From contig JAUPMA010000146.1 of the NCBI GenBank assembly GCA_030836935.1, positions 1-15,865 on the forward strand: a stretch of 15,865 nucleotides of DNA. Direction: 5' to 3'. Of the stretch, positions 7,587 to 15,072 are shown in pieces. Source of the DNA: Pseudomonadota bacterium. Lineage in GTDB: Bacteria > Pseudomonadota > Gammaproteobacteria > SZUA-229. Both the position numbers and the translations under genes were made by a program. Positions within the stretch are counted from its first letter, which is position 1. The number at the start of each line of letters is the position of its first letter. The notes under the pieces were generated by a model. It was not told where the DNA came from. It was given only the letters and a program-made list of their open reading frames with translations, and made no database searches.

Positions 7587-8366
7587 TCAGAGCATCAGCA
7601 CAGCCACAATGCCATCAATGACAAACAGCATGATCAGCATATTGATAATGGCGCGCTGGGTTTGTTGCGGCACTTCGGTGGGAGAAATGCCTACCTTCAA
7701 TCCGTGATAGCAGGAAGTGGCGCCGATGGTAATACCAAACAGCATGTTCTTGATGACAAATACCAGCAATATCATCGGCTCGATATGATCCGGCAATTTC
7801 AGCAGCAATTTGAAATGTGTTGGTGACAGCATCAGGCCACTGAGCAAAATGCCGCTGATCAGGGTAAGAAAGGTAAAAAATACGGCGACGGCCAGTTGAG
7901 AAATGGTAACGCCAATAATGCGTGGTGCAATCAGGTAATCGTTGACGTCTATGCCCATTCTTTCCATGGACTGGATTTCCCGATGCAGTTTCATGTTGGC
8001 CAGATCGACGGTAATGGCCGAACCGGTACGGCCGATCAGGATGATCGCTGCAATCATGGGGCCGGCTTCCAGGCCAATAATGAATATCAGAATACTCAGC
8101 GTATCGGTGACACTTTCAAACAGGGCGATAATGCGAAAGGTAAAAATAAACCCGGTGACCAGCGACAGGAAAAGAATGGTTGGCATGGCATCAACGCCGC
8201 TGAAAATAATCTGTGTAATCAGCGGACGGTAACTCTGGCGACTGAAAAGCCGCCGGTGCCGGAACCAATCCGACAGGGTGAAAATTACAAAGCAGCTCAG
8301 ATTGATCAGGTAATCAATTTTGTTAAGCAGGAACGATCCGGAACCGCCAAGCAATCTGTTTAACAT
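7587..8366 (-). CDS. MlaE-family ABC permease
   Basis: A 259-residue inner-membrane protein with about five hydrophobic segments. It carries the MlaE/YrbE family core: EAGPMIAAIILIGRTGSA, then the coupling region LHREIQSMERMGID and YLIAPR (residues about 115-155), and a C-terminal SCYHGL..GISPTEVP segment. In the Mla system the permease dimer sits below the MCE ring and moves phospholipids between the inner membrane and the periplasmic carrier. This is the first gene of the four-gene operon. The intrinsic terminator of the preceding ATPase gene lies about 40 bp upstream, so the operon either has a promoter in that short space or depends on readthrough. No strong ribosome-binding site is visible before the ATG. 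The coupling segment is intact even though its ATPase partner is degenerate. Confidence 0.88.
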   Translation of the reverse strand: MLNRLLGGSGSFLLNKIDYLINLSCFVIFTLSDWFRHRRLFSRQSYRPLITQIIFSGVDAMPTILFLSLVTGFIFTFRIIALFESVTDTLSILIFIIGLEAGPMIAAIILIGRTGSAITVDLANMKLHREIQSMERMGIDVNDYLIAPRIIGVTISQLAVAVFFTFLTLISGILLSGLMLSPTHFKLLLKLPDHIEPMILLVFVIKNMLFGITIGATSCYHGLKVGISPTEVPQQTQRAIINMLIMLFVIDGIVAVLML

Positions 8367-8401
8367 GTGCCACTACTTTGCTGAATGACGCTCAGCAACC
8401 A

Positions 8402-8430
8402 GAAAAAAGCTCCCTGCCTGTGCCGGGAGC
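8402..8430 (-). terminator. Rho-independent terminator of the AAA ATPase gene
   Basis: On the minus strand, GCTCCC (8430-8425) pairs with GGGAGC (8414-8409) across a 10-base loop and is followed at once by TTTTTTCT. It lies 5 bp after the stop codon of the ATPase gene and separates that gene from the MCE operon. Confidence 0.85.
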
Positions 8431-8435
8431 GCCCT

Positions 8436-10367
8436 TTATTTCTTGCAGGTTGAAAGAAACTTGGCCGATGGACTGTTGCAGGGGTTGGCAGAAAATTGCG
8501 TTTCGGTTTCAACTTTTGACCTGGTATTCACGGCAGCCGGTTTGGGTTCGGTCTCAACAGCTTGCGGAACCGTTGTAACAACTGGCGGCGGCGGTGCAAC
8601 GGCAGGCATAACCGTGGCGGCGGCATTGCGGCTGGCCTCCTGGCGCGCCCGTTCAGCCGCCTCGTTTGCAATACGTTCCCTTTCGCGTGCCTTGGTCGCC
8701 GCAATTTCAGCATCCAGTGCGCGTTGGCGGACCAGCTCCATTTCCTGGGTGTATTTGCGCTCCTGCTCGGCAATGATTTCGCTGGCACGTTTTTCAGCCG
8801 CCCGCATGGCTTCCTGCTTTTGTGCTGCTGCCAGGGCCGCGTCGCGCTCGCGTTTCAGGGCTTCCGCAGCGGCCAGCGCTTCGTCCCGTTCGCGCTGCAT
8901 GGTTTGATCGGCTGCCGGGATGGCCGATGACACAGGCGGCGGGCTGACGACAGCAGCCGGTACCGATGCAGGCGTGTCGTTGCGAAACATCATCCAGGCT
9001 GCCGCAAACATGAACAGGGAAGCCAGCACCATGCCACCGGCAAAACCGAGTATCAGCACATTGATGTTGCGTCTCGGCTCATCAGCAATGTGCACGATGG
9101 GATACGACTCTTTGCTGGCATCCGGCTTTTCCTCAAAAAATATTGATTCGGCAACGGCCTTTTGATTACTGCCGGGCGTAACGTGGGTATCGCCGGGTAA
9201 TGGCTGGTCAGCCTCCGGCGAGCTGTTTTCTGCCGGATCAGCCTGAACGGCTTCAGATGGCCGGACAGGCGCCGGTTTTTTGCTGGCCGTTTTTTTGCTG
9301 CGCACCGATTTGCCGGGCAATTCATCTGCCGCGTTTTGCATCACAGCAACGGAGTCGCCGCTGGCCTGCCCGAAACCGGTCGCCGCATTTTGCACCTGTG
9401 CGGTGACCTGAACCGGTTCCGTAACCGTTTCTTCCCGGATGATGCGCGATACCGGTTTCTCGACAGCTTGCGCCGCCACCCGGGCAGGCTCTGCGCCGTG
9501 TCCGGCTGGTTCGGCTTCGCGTCGTGGTTCATTGTCCAGCGGTTTATTGAAAGTGGGCAAAATGCTGTTGCGATGCTGCTCGCGGACAACATCTTCAATC
9601 AGTGGCGCATCAATGATACGGTTCTGTTCGGCAAAGCCGTAAACCAGCGCGGTATCACACAGCAGGTTGATCAGGCGTGGCGTGCCGCCGCTGTAACGGT
9701 AAATCGCATGACAGGCCGCTTCGGTGAAGGTATTGATGTCGCCGCCGGCCACTTCCAGGCGATGCTGGATGTACTCGCAGGTTTCGTCACGATTCAGTGA
9801 TTCGAGGTAGTAATCCACGGCAATGCGCTGCGCAAACTGCATGAGTTCAGGCTTGCGCAGGGTTTCGCGCAGTGCCGGCTGGCCGGCGAGTATGACTTGC
9901 AGCACCTGATCCTTGTCGGCATTGATATTGGACAGCATGCGCAGTTCCTCCAGCGTATCGGCTGTCATGTTCTGGGCTTCATCCACAATCAGCACGGTGC
10001 GGCGATTTTGCGCATATTGCTCGATAAGGTATCCGATCAGCTGCTGGTGCATCTGCGCCTTGTTCCGGTTTTCCGGATCCAGGCCAAAGGCCATCAGCAC
10101 CCAGCTCAGCAATTCGCCGAAGGATTTGTGCGTGTTGGTAATCAGGCCCACCGTGGTGTCTTCGCCCAGTTCGGTGAGCAGACGGCGGATAAGAGTGGTT
10201 TTGCCGGCGCCGGTGTCGCCACAGATCACGCTGAAACCGGCCTGGTTCATCATGCCGTATTCGAGCAGGGTGAGCGCACGCAAATGCTTGGGGCTGAGAT
10301 AGAGATAATCCGGATCAGGCAATAATGAAAACGGCCTTTCCGTAAGCCCGTAAAATTTTTCGTACAT
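8436..10367 (-). CDS. ExeA/GspA-like (PEP-CTERM-locus type) AAA ATPase with membrane anchor
   Basis: A 643-residue protein. Residues 1-280 are an AAA ATPase of the ExeA/GspA/MshM and PEP-CTERM-locus secretion-ATPase group: the opening MYEKFYGLTERPFSLLPDP, Walker A GDTGAGKTT at 50-58, Walker B VLIVDEAQ at 125-132, and a GGTPRLIN segment. A Pro/Ala/Glu-rich linker leads to one membrane segment at about 435-461. After it comes a periplasmic Ala/Arg/Glu coiled coil (about 490-585) with a 14-residue unit repeated at 492-505 and 506-519, then a Pro-rich tail with two Cys. GspA couples ATP use to peptidoglycan remodelling for secretin insertion, but no peptidoglycan-binding domain is visible here. 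A GTG at 10391 is in frame, but AGGAG upstream of the ATG at 10367 decides the start. No secretin or exosortase genes are seen in the window. Confidence 0.85.
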   Translation of the reverse strand: MYEKFYGLTERPFSLLPDPDYLYLSPKHLRALTLLEYGMMNQAGFSVICGDTGAGKTTLIRRLLTELGEDTTVGLITNTHKSFGELLSWVLMAFGLDPENRNKAQMHQQLIGYLIEQYAQNRRTVLIVDEAQNMTADTLEELRMLSNINADKDQVLQVILAGQPALRETLRKPELMQFAQRIAVDYYLESLNRDETCEYIQHRLEVAGGDINTFTEAACHAIYRYSGGTPRLINLLCDTALVYGFAEQNRIIDAPLIEDVVREQHRNSILPTFNKPLDNEPRREAEPAGHGAEPARVAAQAVEKPVSRIIREETVTEPVQVTAQVQNAATGFGQASGDSVAVMQNAADELPGKSVRSKKTASKKPAPVRPSEAVQADPAENSSPEADQPLPGDTHVTPGSNQKAVAESIFFEEKPDASKESYPIVHIADEPRRNINVLILGFAGGMVLASLFMFAAAWMMFRNDTPASVPAAVVSPPPVSSAIPAADQTMQRERDEALAAAEALKRERDAALAAAQKQEAMRAAEKRASEIIAEQERKYTQEMELVRQRALDAEIAATKARERERIANEAAERARQEASRNAAATVMPAVAPPPPVVTTVPQAVETEPKPAAVNTRSKVETETQFSANPCNSPSAKFLSTCKK

Positions 10368-10533
10368 CTTTAATTTGCTCCTGGCAAACACCCGAGATGG
10401 TCAGCAACACCGGTTCCGAGTGAATACCGATGACAATTGTTCATTTAGTAGTTATGCGGAAATCGCCTGAATAATGGATTTTCATCGCCAAAAAGGCAAG
10501 CAGCAAGCCATGAACTGCGGCGTGAGTGCCGGC

Positions 10534-12579
10534 TCAATCGCGGCCAGCCAGCGGTTTGGCTGCTTGCCAGTTGCGCCAGTCAGTCTTGTTCTCGGCAATA
10601 TGGAACAGGGCCGCCACTACATGACGGTCGTAACGCTGGCCGCTTTGCTGCAACAGGATATCCAGCACTTCCTTGATCGGCCGCCCCTCGCGGTAGGCGC
10701 GTGCACTGGCCATGGCAACAAAGGCATTGGCTACGGCCAGAATGCGCGACTCAACCAGTATGGCATCCGCCCGCAAGCCCTGCGGATAACCGCTGCCATC
10801 GAGACATTCATTTTTTTGCGCAATGATTTCGACTACCGGACCTTCAAACTCAAGCTGGCGAAGAATATCGACGGCGTAATCAATATGTTTTTTGAGCAGC
10901 TCATTTTCAGCATCGCTGAGTGCATCCATTTTGGTAAGCATTTCGCGCGGCAAAAACAGCTTGCCGATATTAGCCAGCAGGGCCGCCATATCCAGCGCCT
11001 CGCAGCGTGACCGGTCGAGATGGAGTTCGCTGGCAATACACATGGCTACTTCGCGGGTGCGCGCTGAATGATCGACGCAAAACGGATCATGCAAATCCAC
11101 AGCCTTGACCAGTGTGCCGATAATGCCCTGTGCCAGACGATCACGTTTTTCTTCGGCCGCTTTCAGTTCGCTGAGGTCATGCAATACAAACAGGGTTGCA
11201 TTCTGATAAGGACCCTGTGACAGCACCACGCTGGAAACATGATAAGTGCTGGTAGCCGGTTTTGAATTGCCCAGTGGCAAATTAACCACACAGCGCTCGC
11301 TGCCGCGATCATGATTGCATTGCAGATTCTGGAGTTTGCCGGCAATGTCCGGGCCGAGAACACTGGCAAGATTTTTTCCAGCCGCATCAGCTGGTGCAAT
11401 GCTCAGAATTTTCGCCAGTGACAGATTGACAAAAATAAAATGATATTTTTCATCGAGCAGAAAAATAATCTCATGAATATTATCGCTTACCGCATTCAGC
11501 AGGGCCGTTTGTGCTTCAAGTGAAGCCGTAAGATGCTGCAGACGCACGCTGGTACCATGATGCCAGATGGCAATAAATGAAGCGCTGATCAAACCGGTTA
11601 GCAGCAACAGACTGGTAAGCAGAAAGCGTTGATGCTGATCAGATTCCGCCAGTGCTTCAGCGGCATCAATTTTTTGCACAATAAACCACGATGTGTTGCT
11701 GACGGCACGGGCAGTGGCCAGCACTTCATGGCCGCGATAATCGGTGCCATGAATGAACGCGCCGGTTTGTTGCAGGCTTGACGCTTCTGCCAGCTGCGCT
11801 CCGGCGGCCAGCTGGTAAAACAGGGCAAAGTCCTTTTGTAACGGACTGATGAACAGCAGATTATTTTCATGCCGGCGCAACAGCAGGGTTTCGTCACTGG
11901 CCGTATCGAGATGATTATTTTCCAGTTGGCGGAACAACCCCTGGCGCGGATCGAGCAGTACAATGACAGCACCAATTGCCTGCCGGGATTGCATGCGTTG
12001 CACATGAAACACCGGCATTACAAATCCGTAAACCGGATTGCCGGATTCACCGGCAAACAAATCAACAGGATTCATCACGCCGTTTTGCAGCACTTGGCTG
12101 ACTGGCGCCCCCAGGGCAGCCATGTTTTGCGAAAAGCCTTTGCTGGCAACCAGTAATTTCCCGTCTGCGTCCGTTACGGCAATGCCATATTCACTGACCG
12201 GTTCGAGATTGACAGAACCGGCATGACGCAAATCAAATCCAAAACGTTCACCGGTGGCTGCCAGCAGATTGCGCACATGCGACAGTTGCGCCGCCAGAAT
12301 CATGTCGTCCCTGTTTTGTGTGCTGCTGTATTGCGCAAGATAAAGTTGCAGGCTGGGATTTTCGGCAAATTCCCGCAACAGTTCGCGACGGGTATGCAAT
12401 TCATTTTCAACAGCCGAACGCCGCAAATCCACCAGCATGCCAAGCCGTGATTGCCAGCCAGCCAGATCACGCTGGCGTTCCGTATCAACATATTCGAACA
12501 CCAGCCAGATGCTGACGACAAAAAATACCAGCAGCAGTAGCAGGCCGGAACGGGCTGGAAACTGTTTAATCATTTTCAT
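10534..12579 (-). CDS. Membrane sensor with PAS and degenerate HD-GYP domain
   Basis: A 681-residue inner-membrane protein: membrane segment 11-30, a large periplasmic Cache-like sensor (about 31-318, with GTDYRGHEVLATAR near 278-291), a second segment 319-339, a PAS domain (about 355-470) and an HD-GYP domain (about 483-665). HD-GYP proteins normally hydrolyse cyclic di-GMP. Here the GYP motif (DGSGYP, 594-599), H504 and H565 remain, but the HD pair is Ala536-Asn537, the HH pair is Lys589-Asn590, and the later metal-binding Asp is Asn618. Loss of this many metal ligands should abolish hydrolysis, so I infer a receptor or scaffold role. The gene follows the BTLCP protease gene by 95 bp on the same strand. 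An in-frame second ATG at 12573 is possible, and neither start has a strong ribosome-binding site. Confidence 0.85.
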   Translation of the reverse strand: MKMIKQFPARSGLLLLLVFFVVSIWLVFEYVDTERQRDLAGWQSRLGMLVDLRRSAVENELHTRRELLREFAENPSLQLYLAQYSSTQNRDDMILAAQLSHVRNLLAATGERFGFDLRHAGSVNLEPVSEYGIAVTDADGKLLVASKGFSQNMAALGAPVSQVLQNGVMNPVDLFAGESGNPVYGFVMPVFHVQRMQSRQAIGAVIVLLDPRQGLFRQLENNHLDTASDETLLLRRHENNLLFISPLQKDFALFYQLAAGAQLAEASSLQQTGAFIHGTDYRGHEVLATARAVSNTSWFIVQKIDAAEALAESDQHQRFLLTSLLLLTGLISASFIAIWHHGTSVRLQHLTASLEAQTALLNAVSDNIHEIIFLLDEKYHFIFVNLSLAKILSIAPADAAGKNLASVLGPDIAGKLQNLQCNHDRGSERCVVNLPLGNSKPATSTYHVSSVVLSQGPYQNATLFVLHDLSELKAAEEKRDRLAQGIIGTLVKAVDLHDPFCVDHSARTREVAMCIASELHLDRSRCEALDMAALLANIGKLFLPREMLTKMDALSDAENELLKKHIDYAVDILRQLEFEGPVVEIIAQKNECLDGSGYPQGLRADAILVESRILAVANAFVAMASARAYREGRPIKEVLDILLQQSGQRYDRHVVAALFHIAENKTDWRNWQAAKPLAGRD

Positions 12580-12674
12580 ATTTCAGTACAAAGTTCAAAG
12601 GGGCGGTTTAAAGTTTGAAGGTCGAAATATAAAGGAGGTGTGTTTCCCTTAATCTTTGTGCTTTAAGCTTTAAC

Positions 12675-13337
12675 CTAATTAGGTAAATACATCCACCAGT
12701 GTTGTTCATTTACCGAATAAATGGGCACATAGTGCACAACATAACGGTGCGAAACCACTTCCGGCACCTGATTGTCCAGAATCAGTGTATCGCCCTGATA
12801 GTCCACAGCCAGCACGGCATGGGCGATACGCAAATTGGTGTCCTGCAAAATCACAATTCGCATTTGCGATGTATCATAACCAAGCTGTTTCAGCGACAAC
12901 AATTTGGTAATGGCGTAATCCTCACAGTCACCGTTGTTGTATAAAAACTGGCGCGGCGTCGCCCAGAAATCTTCCATGCCGTAATTTTCAATATCCAGAA
13001 TGTAAGCCTGCCTGTTGGCGAATTCGTTAACGCGGCGCATCTGTTCAATAGCCGGCAGTTTGCGAAGACTGTTCAGAAAAACCTGCCAGCGCTGCACATG
13101 ACAGCTGTCCAGCTTGCGGGTAAGGCACTGGCCTTCAGGAACATTGTCCCTGATGTGCCGCTCCAGTACCGACGGCCATTGCGGAAACATTTTCAGATCA
13201 TTGCTCTGGGTCGCCTGGTAGCCGAACAAACCGGCACTGGCCGCACTGGAAAGCAGGCTGGCGCAAACCAGGCAAAGCAGTCGGCTGACAAGAAATCGCG
13301 GAAGACAAAAAAGCTGCATGAATAGCCATCGCACCAT
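12675..13337 (-). CDS. BTLCP-family (transglutaminase-like) periplasmic cysteine protease
   Basis: A 220-residue exported protein. A basic, hydrophobic signal sequence ends near ASA|GLFGY (residues 33-40). The core shows the complete BTLCP (PF06035) triad: C138 in NNGDCEDYA, H173 in AHAVLAV and D188 in LILDNQ, ending with a YSVNEQHWWMYL segment. The group includes LapG, which cuts surface adhesins in the periplasm under the control of the c-di-GMP receptor LapD. The HAVL..LDN and C-terminal WW features look more like the general BTLCP subgroup than strict LapG, so the substrate is open. Its neighbours are a degenerate HD-GYP sensor downstream and a Slam-like barrel gene on the opposite strand. 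An alternative ATG at 13319 is possible. Confidence 0.85.
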   Translation of the reverse strand: MVRWLFMQLFCLPRFLVSRLLCLVCASLLSSAASAGLFGYQATQSNDLKMFPQWPSVLERHIRDNVPEGQCLTRKLDSCHVQRWQVFLNSLRKLPAIEQMRRVNEFANRQAYILDIENYGMEDFWATPRQFLYNNGDCEDYAITKLLSLKQLGYDTSQMRIVILQDTNLRIAHAVLAVDYQGDTLILDNQVPEVVSHRYVVHYVPIYSVNEQHWWMYLPN

Positions 13338-13379
13338 AGCGCATCCCGGCGCTCACATTAAGTTATGCTGCTGACCTTA

Positions 13380-13407
13380 GGTGCTGGCGGCAAAGCCGTC
13401 AAGCACC
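13380..13407 (+). promoter_or_regulatory. Strong hairpin in the leader of the Slam-like gene
   Basis: GGTGCT-GGCGGC (13380-13391) pairs with GCCGTC-A-AGCACC (13395-13407) across an AAA loop: a stem of 12 pairs with one G-U pair and one bulged A. It lies in the 144-bp gap between divergent genes, 74 bp before the start codon. There is no T-run, so it is not an intrinsic terminator. It may be a leader RNA structure. I do not recognise a known riboswitch class. Confidence 0.4.
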
Positions 13408-13481
13408 GCGTAACACGCTATTTCTTGAAAAATCACGGAGTTGAGGTCAATATGCGCACAATTTTTCAGCGAGGAAGCAAA

Positions 13482-14738
13482 ATGAACAAGCGTATATTGG
13501 CAAGCGTCATGCTGGCCGCCTTGTCTCTGTCGGATGTCAGGGCAGAGGAAGCGGTTGATCCGCAGCAACTGTTTGAACAGGCCATGCAGTTACGGGAGGC
13601 CGGTGAAATTTTCAATTCAATTGAAGTCTTCGAACTCATCCTGAGCAAACAACCCGGTTTGCAGCGGGCTCGCCTGGAACTGGCCGTGGCCTATCACCAG
13701 GCACGGCGTTTTTATGATGCCCGCGAACAGTTGATGAAAGTATTCAACGACCCGGACACGCCGGAAAACGTCAAGCTCACCATTACAGCCTACCTGGCAC
13801 AGCTTGGCAGCGATGAAAAGGCCATGGGTATCCGCACCTCATCATCGGTATTTGTATCCGCTGGCCTGTTTACCGATTCCAATGTCAATCTCGGACCAAC
13901 AGTCGAAACCGTGGCGGCATCCAGCCGTGAAATCAGCGGTTCGGGTGCTGTTGCCATGGCAAGCTTCTCACATGTATCACGCGCTACCGGGCCATTCATC
14001 ATCAATCAAAAACCCGTGGACATGTCCTGGCACAGCCAGGCAACGGTTTACGGCAAGGTGCATGCCGGCGAGGAAGCCGATTTCAACTTGCATGTGCTGG
14101 GACTGGCGACCGGCCCGGAACTGGTATCGGACAAGGACTGGCGCGGCGCCCTCAACATCAAGCTGGACAAGGTGTACTTTGGCGGCAACCCCTATTCATT
14201 CAACATCGGTCTGAATCCGTCGTTTTCCCTTATTTTCGGCGATACCGAAATCCTGCTGGAAAATCTCACCACCCTGCGCGAATACGACAGTGCAGCCAAT
14301 GAAGGACTGGATGGCGTTTCCAAAATGTACGGCATGGGGGTGACGCAATTTTTCAATAACCAGACCATGGCCGCCGAAGGTGGCGTGCGTTACCACAACA
14401 ATGGTGCCGGCACCCAGGCCCTGCATTCGACAGGAGTGGAGGTTTATGTGGGTGGCCAGATGCCAGTTTGGGCAAATGCCCGCGCCTATGTGCAACTGAG
14501 CAGCCGCGGATATGATTATGCGGCGGCAGATGCAGCCAACACCCTGCACCCGACCACAGCGCGTGATGAAACCGAAACCCGCACCACACTGGGAATCAGC
14601 CACGACTTCAGGACCGGCACACTGAAATCCTGGAGCCTGAACGGCCAGGTAGCGGTAACACAGAATGATTCCAACCTGGCTGAATTTGATTACGACCGGA
14701 ATGTAATTGAAATTAACCTGCGTCGTTACTTTTACTGA
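13482..14738 (+). CDS. Slam-like (DUF560) TPR plus outer-membrane beta-barrel protein
   Basis: A 418-residue protein from the ATG at 13482, chosen because GAGGAAG lies 7 bp upstream and a typical signal peptide (MNKRILASVMLAALSLSDVRA) follows; the frame is open for 39 more codons upstream without signal-peptide character. Residues about 26-110 are TPR-like, with the family landmarks QPGLQRARLELAVAY and the NVKLTITAYLAQL segment. Residues about 120-418 alternate in beta-barrel style and end in LRRYFY, an aromatic C-terminus typical of outer-membrane proteins. This matches the surface lipoprotein assembly modulator (Slam/DUF560, type XI secretion) plan, which moves partner proteins across the outer membrane. 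Slam cargo genes are often adjacent, so the two secreted-protein genes downstream are candidates. A TPR barrel of another family is possible. Confidence 0.72.
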   Translation: MNKRILASVMLAALSLSDVRAEEAVDPQQLFEQAMQLREAGEIFNSIEVFELILSKQPGLQRARLELAVAYHQARRFYDAREQLMKVFNDPDTPENVKLTITAYLAQLGSDEKAMGIRTSSSVFVSAGLFTDSNVNLGPTVETVAASSREISGSGAVAMASFSHVSRATGPFIINQKPVDMSWHSQATVYGKVHAGEEADFNLHVLGLATGPELVSDKDWRGALNIKLDKVYFGGNPYSFNIGLNPSFSLIFGDTEILLENLTTLREYDSAANEGLDGVSKMYGMGVTQFFNNQTMAAEGGVRYHNNGAGTQALHSTGVEVYVGGQMPVWANARAYVQLSSRGYDYAAADAANTLHPTTARDETETRTTLGISHDFRTGTLKSWSLNGQVAVTQNDSNLAEFDYDRNVIEINLRRYFY

Positions 14739-14759
14739 ACCGGTTAAGACTATGTCAGG

Positions 14760-14793
14760 AAAACCGACACAATTTGATGATTGTGTCGGTTTT
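14760..14793 (+). terminator. Rho-independent terminator after the Slam-like gene
   Basis: AAAACCGACACAAT (14760-14773) pairs perfectly with ATTGTGTCGGTTTT (14780-14793) around a TTGATG loop, a 14-bp stem ending in a T-rich tract (TTTTATTTA). It starts 21 bp after the stop codon. It makes the downstream secreted-protein genes a separate transcription unit. Confidence 0.9.
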
Positions 14794-14880
14794 ATTTACA
14801 GGAAATACTGGCCATATAATATAAAATTATGACAAAATTATTTATAACTGGTTGATTACAAAAGTTTTATTTCTACTGTT

Positions 14881-14894
14881 CCTTCATATGAAGG
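14881..14894. promoter_or_regulatory. Perfect 14-bp palindrome, candidate operator
   Basis: CCTTCATATGAAGG reads the same on both strands. It directly abuts the candidate -35 element that starts at 14895, the right place for a dimeric repressor or activator. The regulator is unknown. Confidence 0.45.
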
Positions 14895-14924
14895 ATGTCA
14901 AATTACCCGTCAGATTTGTATAAT
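14895..14924 (+). promoter_or_regulatory. Candidate sigma70 promoter
   Basis: ATGTCA (14895-14900, four of six matches to TTGACA) and a perfect TATAAT (14919-14924) are separated by 18 bp. Transcription would begin near 14931, giving a leader of about 140 bases before the secreted-protein gene at 15073. Confidence 0.45.
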
Positions 14925-15072
14925 GTCCCCCGTATTTCGTCACGGCTGTAACCATCACTGTTAATTCCCAAATGACACCATATGCCAAGTTACTGATTTT
15001 CGGCCATTGATCCAGCGGCTGGAATGAAACTTGATAACAAATTCCTTATATACAAATTCTGATGAGGTTCGT

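Larger units (their letters stand above)
14794..15072 (+). other. AT-rich regulatory gap between terminator and secreted-protein gene
   Basis: No gene is supported here. The region holds a very AT-rich stretch (about 14810-14880), a perfect 14-bp palindrome, a candidate promoter, and a leader of about 140 bases. The leader contains the short dyad CCAGC-G-GCTGG at 15012-15022. The length of the leader leaves room for post-transcriptional control. Confidence 0.55.

Noticed and set aside
9336..9800. Long plus-strand reading frames opposite the AAA ATPase gene
   Set aside because: They lack family motifs and start signals, and are explained by codon bias of the well-supported minus-strand gene.
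10476..10503. GGC-rich repeat with a T-run on the minus strand, possible terminator of the HD-GYP gene
   Set aside because: Only a 3-bp stem can be drawn before the T-run, too weak to call.
12631..12640. AAAGGAGGTG, a perfect plus-strand Shine-Dalgarno sequence between the HD-GYP and protease genes
   Set aside because: The only nearby start (GTG at 12640) gives eight codons before a stop, and it is too close to the motif.
13380..13407. c-di-GMP-I (GEMM) riboswitch
   Set aside because: Only a GGCAAAGCC fragment matches; the paired CACAGGGCAAACC-type and receptor elements of the class are missing.
13365..13481. Upstream 39-codon extension of the Slam-like gene
   Set aside because: It places a hairpin inside the coding region and hides the signal peptide; the internal ATG at 13482 has a strong ribosome-binding site.
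14752..14832. Small plus-strand reading frame of 26 codons
   Set aside because: It consists largely of the intrinsic terminator hairpin and has no ribosome-binding site.
15031..15052. TTGATA and TATATA as a second promoter before the secreted-protein gene
   Set aside because: The spacing is 10 bp, too short for a sigma70 promoter.
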